Shown: positions 9,849 through 19,929 of the stretch, piece by piece
Numbering within the stretch: the first letter of the stretch is position 1
Layout of the letters: the number at the start of each line of letters is the position of its first letter
DNA from: Eudorina sp. 2006-703-Eu-15
Taxonomy: Eukaryota; Chlorophyta; Chlorophyceae; Chlamydomonadales; Volvocaceae
Assembly (NCBI GenBank): GCA_003117195.1
Contig: BDSI01000037.1
Coordinates: 567,501 to 631,500, forward strand
DNA length: 64,000 nucleotides
Direction: 5' to 3'
The notes under the pieces: generated by a model
Database searches by the model: none
What the model saw: the letters and a program-made list of their open reading frames with translations, nothing else
What the model was told of the DNA's origin: nothing
Made by a program: the position numbers and the translations under genes

Positions 9849-11238
9849 TGTTGCGTGAACACCCGTCCAAATCGCAACAACAAAACCGTAATCTTTGCGC
9901 GTTATCCCATGTGCATGTGGATATCGCTTAGACATATGGTCCTGGACCCCGACCTGTGTCTCGCGACTTGTCGTTAGCGGTGCATTATTAAGTCGTCACG
10001 GCATTGTTTCGGGTCCTTGTTGGCATTCATATGTGTTGGATATTTTATTATGCTTGATCTGCTTTATCCAAACAGCATTCCGCGAGTGGCAACCGACAAA
10101 CATACTGGATCGAAATGCGACAGTTCCGCTGCCTGATAATGCTGTTCCGCCAACATTTCCTATGTATATGATTATCCAAGTCATGCTTTGCTGTCTGGCC
10201 TTCTTGTTTGAATGGATGAACGTTTGTCCGAAAGGGTTGTTGCAACCGCGACCAAAGGGACGAAAGGGAACAATAACCATGATCGGACGGGATCGGAGCC
10301 CCGGCGCGCTGTCCAGCGAGATCTCTGCAAGTGCCTACAATCGTAATGACTCGCCTGACATCTTCAGCCCCAGGCTTGACTTGGCGTGCAACTAGGCGTT
10401 ACTAGGTGCATCGAAGGGACTGTGGGAATGCCCGCCTTGCCAAATTCAGGAAACAATTTCCCCATAGCACAATACGCCCGCAGCGTCCATGGCCCGTTGA
10501 CCTTTCACCCGGCCCCTCTTCGGCTTCGTTTAAGCCTCGTGCATATCCACAGCACCCACAAAGGCTGCACACCCATCCACCCGCCCGCGAAGGGTGGGTC
10601 GGGGTCTGCTCTCATGCAAGGCACCACACCTGCCAGTGCGCCAGCATTGCATCTTACAGCTACCTGGGTGGACGGTCGCCCTGGAGGACGGCTACACGGG
10701 TGCCACAGCTCTCCTGGCGCACGGTTACCCGGAGATTAAGTGGATGTGGACAAGTTGTCCATTGACTGTTCAGTGGCTTCCTTCCATACGTGATAGGTCC
10801 CGAAGCAACGGCGGCGTTCCACAGTACGACAGCGGCTCTTCACCGGGTCATTTTCGTTACAAGATACGTGCGTGCTCGCACAGGAAACGAAACACGCGCA
10901 GTGTACCGGTTGCTGGGAATCCCATATTCGACGGGTAAAAGGTAAGCGAGATGAACACCATTAGTTATCCCATGAAATCCGGAAACCAACCCTCAAAATA
11001 CGGCCGAACATTTCTTCGCCCGACACGATTATCCATCAACCTAGCCTTTACACAACGGTCATGACGGTAAGGCATCCTTGACGGTCCAAGAAGTCAATAC
11101 CTGCATATACTGGTCAATACCTGCATATACTGGTCAATACCTGCATATCTTGGTTCATAAGCAACCTAGCCTATCAACGTATGCACAAGGTGCATCAATT
11201 CTACGCAGCCCCTGCAGCCCGTTCGCCATGCACTCAGT
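9849..11238. other. Spacer between two minus-strand LHC genes
   Basis: About 1.4 kb of mixed composition. TTACA at 11048-11052 is a likely poly(A) signal for the LHC gene that stops at 11239. A three-copy tandem repeat lies at 11093-11152. An open frame at 9895-10395 has hydrophobic stretches but no splice sites, homology or codon bias I can support, so I do not call a gene. Confidence 0.45.
11093..11152. repeat. 20-bp tandem repeat, three copies
   Basis: Unit GTCAATACCTGCATATACTG occurs at 11093-11112 and 11113-11132 exactly, and at 11133-11152 with one change (CTTG for ACTG at the end). It lies within 150 bp of the LHC stop codon, inside or just beyond its 3' UTR. Confidence 0.9.
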
Positions 11239-12531
11239 TTACGCGCTGGGGGTGAACTTGGTGGCGAAGGCAAACGCGTTGTTGACGCCCGGGTTGGCCA
11301 GGTGGTCGTCCAGGTTCTGGATGGGGCCCTTGCCGGTCACGATGGCCTGCACGAAGAAGCCGAACATCGAGAACATGGCCAAGCGGCCGTTCTTGATCTC
11401 CTTGACCTTGAGCTCAGCGAAGGTGTCCGGGTCGTCAGCCAGGCCCAGGGGGTCGAACGACTCGCCGGGGTACAGCGGGTCCAGGCCCTCGCCGGCCGGG
11501 CCGCCGTTCACACGGTAGCCCTCAACCAGACCCATCAGGATGACCTGAGCGGGGTCACAGCACAGAGGGAGGAAACACAGAGGTCGGAGAGGTGGCGAGG
11601 ACCGCAGGGGACGAAGGAAAAGACTTTGCACGGAGCAAGAAGCAAGCACGGGTACGCAGGTTACGACACCGAGAACCGGCCCCCTGGCCGCGTCATCAAT
11701 GCTAGCACCAGTCGATCATGACCCCCTCCCAACCTCACCTGGCAGGCCAGGGTGGCAACGATGTTCTGGGCGTGCACCAGCGACGGGTTGCCCAGGTAGT
11801 CCAGGCCGCCCTCAGAGAAGATCTGGGCACCGGCCTTGAACCACACGGCCTCGCCGAACGACACGCCGTTCTTGGACAGCAGCTCCGGGGTAATGCAGCC
11901 CAGAGCGCCAAGCATGGCCCAGCGCGCGTGGATCACCTCCAGCTCGCGGTAGCGCTTGAAGGTCTCCGGGTCAGCGGACAGGCCAGCGGTGTCCCAGCCG
12001 TAGTCGCCGGGGAACTCGCCGGTCAGGTAGGCAGGGGTGGCGTTCTCGCTGTACGGGCCTGTGAGCCAATTAAAAGAGGTGAACAAATCCGGCGCTCAGA
12101 AAGCAGGTTCTGCAGGAAACCCTATCCCCCAAACTTTTAAACCTTGAATTTGTGTCTATATATGACTGCTCAAAACGACTCGCTGTGTGCAACAAATGTG
12201 TCTGCACGTGAACTGGGCCAGTTCGCGTCGTGCCGAACATCCACGTACGCGTCAATCCGCATTACTGATAGAATGCGGTCTAAGCATGTACTCACCCAGC
12301 CACTTGGCGCGGTTCGGGCCATACCACTCGATGCCAGAGCTCTTCGGGGCAGCCGGCTGTGGGGATGTTGCAGAACGGGACATAGTCCATGTATTATCTA
12401 AGCATCTCCATATCAGATGGTCATTGACAACTTTATTCTCAAGCAGATCATACCTTAGCAGCAGCCTTCTTGCCAGTCGCCTTGCAGGCCACCTGCAGAG
12501 CCTTGCGGGAAGTAGCGAGAGCGAAGGCCAT
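11239..12531 (-). CDS. LHCBM: LHCBM, type-I LHCII chlorophyll a/b protein (complete)
   Basis: Four exons on minus: 12454-12531, 12296-12356, 11739-12058 and 11239-11544, the same 78/61/320/306-bp pattern as its neighbours, 254 residues, stop TAA. Transit peptide begins [13 protein letters not shown] and ends KKAAAK. All LHCII landmarks are present: WYGPNR (37-42), helix B, helix C, helix A with KNGRLAMF, and the TPSA terminus. The mature protein differs from the other complete copies at a single place in helix B, where [10 protein letters not shown] replaces [10 protein letters not shown]. Intron 3 (11545-11738) is almost identical to that of the other complete copies, apart from a short deletion, whereas introns 1 and 2 are unrelated. 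It is in the same orientation as the preceding copy and head to head with the plus-strand copy at 16810, though 4.3 kb of retroelement-rich DNA lies between. Confidence 0.97.
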
Positions 12532-12590
12532 CCTGACTGCACTTAATGATCAGGTTCAAATTGTAAAATGAGAACTGATGCTGAATGAAC

Positions 12591-12649
12591 GCTCGCATTG
12601 CCTTTTGTTCTGCAAGGAAATCTTGTGCCGTACGATCCTCGTCCTGCAG
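12591..12649 (-). promoter_or_regulatory. Conserved LHC promoter/5'-UTR module
   Basis: 59 bp with 57 identities to 9790-9848 and exactly the same distance (60 bp) from its start codon. The second shared element (ATCAGTTCT, then TGATCA) also recurs between it and the ATG. Upstream of it, 12650-13500 looks like ordinary AT-rich spacer. Confidence 0.7.
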
Positions 12650-13572
12650 TTTTACGTGTCAAGGCGACGCCTGCCCAGAGAGCATCACCAGAGTTACAGA
12701 GATACAGAGATATATTTTGTGTTGATATGCGTCAAGCTTATGGATGACGTCCTAGGTTTTATGACTTCGGGTAAAGTGACCGTTTCGGCGTTGTTACAGT
12801 TATGAATGCTTCGAGTTCTTGTGTCATGGATGTCATAATCTCTGATGGATATACTTTTTCCTTAAGAAATAACGAAAACATTTAACATCTAGAACCGCAT
12901 CAATGAGTGCCGGAAGCAAGGAGTTCTGCGCCTATCTGCAAACGTTACGGGCGATGTCCGCTATTTGTGATTTTTATATTCAGTTCGATGCAAACCGCTT
13001 GCACCGTTACCCTACAACGACGCTTGCACCGACGGACACCTAGTATTTATTTCCCTATAAGACGAACACGAGCGTACCTGCTAAGTATAAACGCTAACGT
13101 TGTGCGCACTTGGCTCTCTACGGTACAATAGGCACGTATGATTCGTTATGCGTGCAGTGATTTGGAACCCGTGTACCAAGTAAAACCCTGCAAACCAAAA
13201 GGGGCGACAGACGTTTTCGGAAGTACGTGCGCACGACCGGTCCTCGCAACAGTCTGTCGTTGCCGCCTGTGCTGCTGCTACTGCCTGCCGACCGCCACAG
13301 CCGGCTCCCAGGCAACCCTTCGCGGTGATAAATTTAACCATAGAATCTCCCGAGACCGGCAGCAATTTCACGGTGCTATGAATATTGAATGAGAGCGTGC
13401 AGTCCACCGGTCATCGGGCCGGGGCTACAAGGCTGTTTTATCACATTGGTGTGACGTGTTAAATGCGGTACAGATGCGGTCAATCTGCCCCTAACAGAAG
13501 CTTCGACTTTTCAAGTGAAGCATAGCGAAGTGAAGCGAGTTGAGCGGAGCGTAGAGATAGGAGAGTTATCAT
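12650..13572. other. AT-rich spacer upstream of LHC gene
   Basis: No supported coding sequence. Bases 13513-13537 hold two copies of AAGTGAAGC 16 bp apart. The rest looks unstructured to me. Confidence 0.4.
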
Positions 13573-13632
13573 TAAGGATGTTACAGCGGACCCCGCGGGT
13601 CATCGGTGACAGCCAACGGCGACAGCCGAGGA
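13573..13632 (-). repeat. Retroelement 3' end fragment (family B), minus
   Basis: The reverse complement reads from CTCGGCTGTCGCC through GGTCCGCTGTAACATCC, matching the 3' terminus of the element that ends near 19870 on plus. Only about 60 bases are recognisable, typical of a strongly 5'-truncated LINE copy. Confidence 0.6.
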
Positions 13633-14101
13633 GAGTTATTTTGAACGAACTGTCGTGGTGCGTGGAAGCAGGGCGCATGAGGCGCCTGTGTGCGTCGGGG
13701 TACGGCACCGTCGGGACTCGGGAGGTCTGGCTTTTGCAGCGCGCATGCGCACCGTTTCTTGATCACCGTAGTTCTGACTTTACCACGAGGCGTGTCCCTC
13801 TGCTGGGACAGTGGCCTCTAGTCCCCGACCCATTCACCCCGCACGGACCGTTCACGCCGGGTGCGGGGTCCCCCCCGGCGGTGCGGCACGGCAGCCAGCG
13901 GTGAGGATGGCGGCAAGGACAGTGAGGCGGCCGCCGGGACTTGACAGCAGGCGTCTGCGGCGGCTGTGGCAAGGAGCGCCCGGCAACAACAGGTGCGGGG
14001 CGGAGCTCTAGGAGGTTTGGAGGATCGTGACGTCAGATGTTGTTGGCTGGGGCGCTTGGTTTCGGGGCGGAGCCCCAGGTGTTTTGGTGCAACACGGGTA
14101 C

Positions 14102-15010
14102 TGAATGAATGGATGAACGTTACAGCGGACCCCAGAAGGATCACCGGTGTATACCAGGGCAAGCCCCAGCAGGCCTCACCGCCAAGGCGGCAAGACACCT
14201 CCACACCTCAACGCCGCACCCAAAAACACACCGGGCCATGACCCCACCCAGCCAGACACCGAAGCAAGCAGAGGCACGCAGCGGGGCAACACTACCAAAG
14301 GAATAGGCACAGCAGGGGGGAGGGTTTAGCCAAAGGGATACCCACAGCAACGGGCGGGATCCCCAGAGGTGGATAAAGCCAAGCACAGGGGAGGTCGCCC
14401 ACAGAGGCACCCCATTACCCAGCTACCACCACCCCTGAGGCACCCAGCGCTGCACCATCTCGAGGTCTTGGAAGACCCACGCCTGGCTGGTGACACTGCC
14501 CAGCGACCGCTAGTGGAGTAACCCGCATCAGAAGAAATACCTAGGCCAAGCAATAACATACCAACGGGAGCCCTGCCTCCTACCCCGCCCCAGACCAGGT
14601 GCTGACCGCCGCAGGGCAGCCGCCATGAATTGGCGACCCGTCTCCATGGCCGCGATCGCGGCCAACACCACCACATCCCATATACATTGCTCCACGGGTG
14701 GCGGGGGTTCCGCCAGCCAGACATGCATCCTCCGTAGCCGCGCCCCCAGGCGCAATTCCATCTGACCCACCACCGCCTGGGCCACCCGGCACGACCATAA
14801 GTGGTGCTGGCGGGGTGTGTCTGTCCCCACGCCTTCCGCTGGGTATCCCCCGCATCCACACCGCGTCACCTTCGCGTGTCGCATATGGGAATTGCCCAAC
14901 AACGGGACGCCATCGACTGTAAGGCGCCAAAACGTCTCCTTATGCTCATTTTCCCACCGGGTACTAAGCCAGAGGCGGCTCAGCAGCCCCTGAATCCGGG
15001 CGGCCGCCAC
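14102..15010 (-). mobile_element. 5'-truncated non-LTR retrotransposon, family A (zinc-finger RT C-terminus)
   Basis: On minus, 15010 to about 14530 encodes a protein piece reading RWENEHKETFWRLTVDG, then MRHAKVTRCGCGG...RQHHLWSCRVAQAV: a CxC...H...C zinc-binding pattern like the zf-RVT domain that follows reverse transcriptase in plant and algal LINEs. AMETGR downstream recurs in the family B element at 19057-19407, which confirms that both are pieces of the same protein family. The reading frame is then broken and followed by a 3' UTR of about 400 bp that ends at 14102 in TTCATCCATTCATTCA. The whole 14102-14545 stretch aligns in inverse orientation with 15930-16345. No reverse transcriptase or endonuclease domain is present, so the copy is dead. 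It lies between head-to-head LHC genes. Confidence 0.7.
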
Positions 15011-15400
15011 CTGAGTGATCGGGGGTCGGTGGCCCCCAGTCCTACCGCCTCACAGGCAAACAGCAAGTGGGCCGCACTGCGACGTTCCGCCACCTCGGCT
15101 AGTTGCATCACCGTACAGCGACGGGTACTGTCATTTCTATTGGGCATTAGTGCATACTTCTTACAATGCTTTGGTGTTGGGGCCCCTCTTCGCTTTGGGG
15201 GCTGGGAGCTGCACCGCTTTGGATTTCTTGGGCGGGCGGGGTAGCTCGAATTGAAGTGCCGGCTTGGAGCTATGGATGGCCGGGATCGGAGTGCCGGCCA
15301 TCGGCTCGCCTTGATCTTCTGTTCTTTTCTGCTGTAACGCATCACGGCAGTCGTGAACAATAGCAGTAGGGCAAGCTCCAGCGGGCCCCACTGACAAGGC

Positions 15401-15474
15401 GGCCTGCTGGGGCTTGCCCTGGTATACACCGTTGATCCCTTTGGGGTGCGCTGTAACGTTCATTCATTCATTCA
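15401..15474 (+). repeat. Retroelement 3' end fragment (family A), plus
   Basis: 74 bp from GGCCTGCTGGGGCTTGCCCT to the CATTCATTCATTCAA tail, about 90% identical to the reverse complement of 14102-14176. Together the two look like terminal inverted repeats of one 1.37-kb element, but each is also a normal 3' terminus of the LINE family. Confidence 0.7.
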
Positions 15475-15534
15475 AGGCGGCAAGGTAACCCCCCTACCTC
15501 AACGCCGCGAACAGAAAATATGATGCAGTAAGCA

Positions 15535-15750
15535 TGACAGCAGAACGTGCCGACCACGCAACCAGGGCAGTGCTCGCCCCGCCTGAGAGAGTGCACTCGA
15601 TGGGACTGGATTGTCTTGGGTTAATGTGGCCGTTCCGGACAGACCCCTGATGGTGGCTCGCGAGCCCCCGTTGCCTTCCAAGACTGCGGGCCACTGCCGG
15701 AGACTGAAGCTGGTCTTCGCTGTGGTGGTAATGCGCTTTCAGGGGCGGTC
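15535..15750 (+). repeat. Retroelement fragment (family B 3' UTR module)
   Basis: Contains CGTGCCGACCACGCAACCAGGGC (in part shared with 19934-19956) and the module GGACAGACCCCTGATGGTGG with CGAGCCCCCGT downstream, which recurs at 18696, 19520 and 20005. Noncoding, same orientation in all copies. Confidence 0.6.
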
Positions 15751-15929
15751 ATGTGGCTAAACGCTTCGGTGCGCTTGTGGAGCCTGCCTGGTGCGCCGCC
15801 GCTGCTGAGTCTGTCAAGGGCTGCCGCAGTGCCGCTGTCACTCGGACACCCGGAGTCCAATGTAGCATGATTCGGGGACCTGGCCGACCCTCAGTTGTTG
15901 TAGGGCGGTGGTGGTTTCCCCCAGCCCCT

Positions 15930-16345
15930 TTGAAGGGCCCACGCCATTCATTCGTTGGGTGAGGGTTGCTCCACTAGTGGTCACGCAGCGACACGCGCCA
16001 GGCATAGGTTTCCCAAGACATGCGGCGCTGTGTGCTCCAGAGGTGGTGGTAGCTCCAGGTAATGGGGCACCTGTGTGGGTGTCCTTCCCCGTGCTTGGCT
16101 TTATCCGTTTCTGGGGATCCCGCCCGTTGCTGTGGGTATCCCTTTGGCAGAGTTGTCCCGCTGTGCGCACCTGCTTGCGTAGGTGGCTGCCTGGGTCGGG
16201 TTAAGGCCCTCTGTTTTTTGTTCGCGGCGTTGAGGTGTGGGGATACCTTGCCGCCTTGTCGGTTCAGCTTGGAGAGGGGGTTTGCCCTGGTATTCACCGT
16301 TGATCCCATTTCAGCGTCCGCTGTAATGTTCATTCATTTATTCAT
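15930..16345 (+). mobile_element. 5'-truncated retroelement 3' UTR (family A), plus
   Basis: Aligns over its full length, in inverse orientation, with 14102-14545: shared blocks include CTTGGCTTTATCC, GGGGATCCCGCCCGTTGCTG, TGTGGGTATCCCTTTGGC, GCGGCGTTGAGGTGTGG and the terminal CCGCTGTAATGTTCATTCAT. It ends at the ATTC-rich tail near 16345. Only 3' UTR is present. Confidence 0.7.
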
Positions 16346-16691
16346 AAATCGTTCAACAACGAGAGACATTTTTCGCAGTAGCTTTGTCTTTATTTTCGGG
16401 TCAAATGAATTGTCGGCAAGCATGCGGTGGAAGCCAGAGATGACTGGTCCTTTCCGGTTCCATAACGAAAATGACGACGAGCCAGAGCTCAAAAGAAGGA
16501 TTTACTTGATGCATATTCCAGGAGATCGCAACCCGCTGGCAAATTCTGACCGTTTTGGCTCGGCGGTGTCTCAGAGTCCGGCCCACAGCGGCAAGACCGT
16601 TGGGTTGATTGTCTAAAAATATGATACAGATGCTCTGAAAGGTTTTGAAGATACGAGAGCAAGCATTCATCGCGTGTATCCTGGGCATAAA

Positions 16692-16746
16692 CTGCAGGAC
16701 AACGATCGTACGGCACAAGATTTCCTTTCAGAACAAAAATCGCTCG
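16692..16746 (+). promoter_or_regulatory. Conserved LHC promoter/5'-UTR module
   Basis: Reverse-complement orientation of the blocks at 9790-9848 and 12591-12649, hence the same orientation relative to its own gene. About 55 bp; near edge 64 bp upstream of the ATG at 16810. CGTACGGCACAAGATTTCCT is the shared core. A second shared element (ATCAGTTCT, TGATCA) follows. Confidence 0.7.
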
Positions 16747-16809
16747 AAAACTTGTATTAATATCAGTTCTCGGTACGTACATTGAGTCTGATCAACCAAG
16801 GGCAACAAA

Positions 16810-18103
16810 ATGGCTTTCGCTGTCGCCACTTCCCGCAAGGCTCTGCAAGTTGCCTGCAAGGCGACTGGCAAGAAGACTGCTGCTAAGGTGTGAAATGACT
16901 GGACGCTTAATTATTGACATGAATGGCTGGTTAAATATGGACATGCTTGATCGTCTTGCGTTTTGCAACATCCCAACAGCCGGCTGCCCCGAAGAGCTCT
17001 GGCATCGAGTGGTATGGCCCGAACCGCGCCAAGTGGCTGGGTGAGTGTATTTTTAGGTTTGTATTGTGTCGGCATCATGAATAGACGCGTACGGGTACCT
17101 CGACTCAACGACATGTGGGTCGACGTCACCTGCAGACTTATTGCAAGTTGAAGCCAGCTCAGCGACTAATGTTGAATATTGTAGCTGCCATATTTTGGAA
17201 GAGGCTTCACGTCTCTGTACTACTTCTCACTTTATGCACGCCCGATGTTTTTGTGCCAATCTCCCATCGCGCAGGCCCGTACAGCGAGAACGCCACCCCT
17301 GCCTACCTGACCGGCGAGTTCCCCGGCGACTACGGCTGGGACACCGCCGGCCTGTCCGCTGACCCGGAGACCTTCAAGCGCTACCGCGAGCTGGAGCTGA
17401 TCCACGCGCGCTGGGCCATGCTTGGCGCTCTGGGCTGCATTACCCCTGAGCTGCTGTCCAAGAACGGCGTGTCGTTCGGCGAGGCCGTGTGGTTCAAGGC
17501 CGGTGCCCAGATCTTCTCTGAGGGCGGCCTGGACTACCTGGGCAACCCGTCGCTGGTGCACGCCCAGAACATCGTTGCCACCCTGGCCTGCCAGGTGAGG
17601 TTGGGAGGGGGTCATGATCGACTGGTGCTAGCATTGATGACGCGGCCAGGGGGCCGGTTCTCGGTGTCGTAACCTGCCAGCCGACCGTACCCGTGCTTGC
17701 TTCTTGCTCCGTGCAAAGTCTTTTCCTTCGTCCCCTGCGCTCCTCACCACCTCACCGACCTGATGTGTTCCTCCCTCTGCGCTGTGACCCCGCTCAGGTC
17801 ATCCTGATGGGCCTGGTTGAGGGCTACCGTGTGAACGGCGGCCCGGCCGGCGAGGGCCTGGACCCGCTGTACCCCGGCGAGTCGTTCGACCCCCTGGGCC
17901 TGGCTGACGACCCGGACACCTTCGCTGAGCTCAAGGTCAAGGAGATCAAGAACGGCCGCCTGGCCATGTTCTCGATGTTCGGCTTCTTCGTGCAGGCCAT
18001 CGTGACCGGCAAGGGCCCCATCCAGAACCTGGACGACCACCTGGCCAACCCGGGCGTCAACAACGCGTTCGCCTTCGCCACCAAGTTCACCCCCAGCGCG
18101 TGA
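16810..18103 (+). CDS. LHCBM: LHCBM, type-I LHCII chlorophyll a/b protein (complete)
   Basis: Four exons: 16810-16887, 16980-17040, 17275-17594 and 17798-18103 (78/61/320/306 bp), 254 residues, stop TGA. Transit peptide [13 protein letters not shown]...KKTAAK; WYGPNR trimerisation motif at 37-42; helices B, C and A with the standard chlorophyll ligands in [14 protein letters not shown] and EIKNGRLAM. The mature sequence is the same as that of the first complete minus-strand copy. It is the only complete copy on plus and converges with the last copy at 21151. Intron 3 (17595-17797) is shared nearly base for base with the minus-strand copies, while intron 2 (17041-17274) is not, which points to gene conversion over the 3' two-thirds of the gene. 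An A-rich leader (CAACAAAATGG) precedes the ATG. Confidence 0.97.
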
Positions 18104-18217
18104 ACCGAGTTCAGGCAACGTCACTGAGATTGTTGAATCGGTTAGATAATGCAATGCGTTGGCCATAGGTAGATGGATGCTGGAGAAGGTGTTGCTGGAT
18201 GCTGGGTGCGATTGCAC

Positions 18218-18264
18218 CGGTCGGTGTGTTTAGATCGGTCGGTGTGTAGATCGGTCGGTGTGTA
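18218..18264. repeat. Short tandem repeat in LHC 3' UTR
   Basis: Three imperfect units of CGGTCGGTGTGT followed by TTAGAT, AGAT and ATCA. It lies 115 bp after the LHC stop codon, so probably in the 3' UTR. Confidence 0.75.
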
Positions 18265-18695
18265 TCACGTTCGCGATAAACTGTCAGCTAATAAGAAAAG
18301 GAGGTATGCACACCTTAGATTCCTTAAGACTCGGACAAAGAATTGATTCGGACAGATGCGGTCCTGGCGAGTGACAGGAATGCATGGCGAGGTGCCCTTG
18401 AGTCGCGAATGTATGTGCTTCGTTTCCTGTGCGAGCACATACATGCATGTGGACAACACATGCATGTGCCACAAGGTTCGGGGGCAAAACCCGTTCCAAT
18501 CATTGCGTGGGTCTCGGTTGTCCTGGCGTACCTGCAGCCCCAGCGTGGTGGGGGACTTGTAACTAGTGATTCGCCAAAAGGGTCCGATGTGCCGTAGCCG
18601 GGAGGTCCCAGCCGTAGCCGAGCGGTCCAGCCGTAACCAAACCCGCCCCGCACCGGCCGGCAGCAGTCCGGTACCGACCGGCAGCCCTGTGAGGC

Positions 18696-18816
18696 ATTCC
18701 GGACAGACCCCTGATGGTGGCTTGCAACTTGTAAGCCCCCGTCGCCGACCTTCTAAGACTATAGGCCGTTGATGGGAGTCGGTCTTGGCTGTGGTGGTGG
18801 TTGGGTAATAGGGGCA
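18696..18816 (+). repeat. Retroelement fragment (family B 3' UTR module)
   Basis: Repeat of the 15632-15748 module: CCGGACAGACCCCTGATGG, then AAGCCCCCGTCGCC, AAGACTATAGGCC and TTGGCTGTGGTGGTGGTT, ending near AATAGGGGCACC. Confidence 0.6.
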
Positions 18817-18834
18817 CCAGCTTTGATTTAGATC

Positions 18835-19870
18835 TTGGAGGCGAAGACGCCTTCTTGCCTTGCCGTATCACCGACACTGAAGGGCGCACCTGGACACATG
18901 CAGCGCTCTGCAACCTCTGCGGCTAGTTGGGGCTCAGCAGTGGGCGCTCGAGCCAGCGTGCGGGACCCTGGGGCCCAGATTGCTCGTGGTCATGTCTTCC
19001 GGGCATCTGAAAGCGTTATCGTGATGTTACAGCGGATCCAGCGGGTCATCGGAAAGCATGCTGGCAATGCCATCGCCGCTGCCATCCGAATTGCCAGGCG
19101 CTACACCCGCCGGGTGTTCCGTCGCCACGCAAAAAATAGCATATATGGCGCCATGGAAACGGGCCGGCGCGCCCTGAGGGCCGCCAGGTCCAGGAACGCG
19201 GACGGGATCCCTCGGCCATCAGTGGATGCTGAAGGGCTAGCCGCCCGGCGGGCAGTGGCAGACTTTTGGAGCCGACTCTACGACTTCGCGGAGCTGGGAG
19301 TCCCAGTGAAAGGGTGGTCAGCTGTGGGGGCTACACACCTCATCTTGAAGGTGCAGGACGGTCGTCTTGTGTGCCGTGGCCCGGTTCCGTCGAGCCAGGT
19401 CTCTTAACCGAAGCCCTGTGGGCTTTCAGTAGTAGTGGGCCGCGGGTGGGCGGGGCACTGACGCCCGATGGAGCTATCGCTAGGTGTGGGCGGTTTTTTC
19501 GGCCCGGTGGGGCCGCACGCGCGGGCCCCTAATGGTGACTCGCGAGCCCCCGTGGCTCTCCAAGACTACAGGCCACCGCTGGAGAAGTGACCCCGCCTTG
19601 GCTGGGGTGGTGGTTCGCTAATAGGGGCGCCCTGGTGGCTAACTCCCCCTGAGCGGGCTTTATCCCTTGCCATGGTTGGTTCTCAGGCACGGGGTGGTTC
19701 CCTGGTAGTGTGGGCCCGGGGAGTGTTTCGGTGCACTTGGGGAGCCTGTCCGGAGCGCCATGGTGGCGCCACTTCGTTTAGGCAGTGTATGGTGAGGAAG
19801 CCTCGGCTGTTGCCGTTGGCCGTAACCGATGACCCGCCAGGTCCGCTGTAACATCCTTAATAATAATATA
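18835..19870 (+). mobile_element. 5'-truncated non-LTR retrotransposon, family B (ORF C-terminus plus 3' UTR)
   Basis: From about 19057 to 19407 the plus strand encodes the C-terminal part of an algal LINE polyprotein: AMETGRRALRAAR (shared AMETGR with the family A copy on minus), then ADFWSRLYDFAELGVP and KGWSAVGATHLILKVQDGRL, a block I recognise from C-termini of Chlamydomonas retroelement proteins. The stop at 19405-19407 is followed by a 3' UTR with the family B module at 19520-19632 and the 3' terminus GTCCGCTGTAACATCC plus an AATA tail at 19860-19870. Bases 19024-19056 look like a very short minus-strand copy of the same 3' end fused in frame, so the apparent open frame starting at 18835 is chimeric. 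No catalytic domain remains. Confidence 0.65.
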
Positions 19871-19929
19871 TGGTGACACCAGGGCAAGATGACTAAAGAG
19901 TACCAGCGACCCTTGAGGGGGTGGCGGGG

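Noticed and set aside
9895..10395. 166-codon open frame on plus with hydrophobic stretches
   Set aside because: No homology, no splice signals, and composition like the surrounding spacer. It may hold a scrap of repeat (GAATGGATGAACGT) but not a gene I can support.
11093..11152. CRISPR-like array
   Set aside because: The units are contiguous without spacers, and this is nuclear algal DNA.
14102..15474. A 1.37-kb DNA transposon with ~75-bp terminal inverted repeats
   Set aside because: The two ends do match as inverted repeats, but each is also the 3' terminus of independent LINE copies (7661, 16345), and the interior encodes LINE protein reaching only one end. Two opposed LINE insertions explain it better.
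18835..19023. N-terminal part of the retroelement open frame as a genuine coding region
   Set aside because: A 33-bp piece of a LINE 3' end on the opposite strand (19024-19056) interrupts it, so the upstream frame is fused by chance and has no resemblance to LINE protein.
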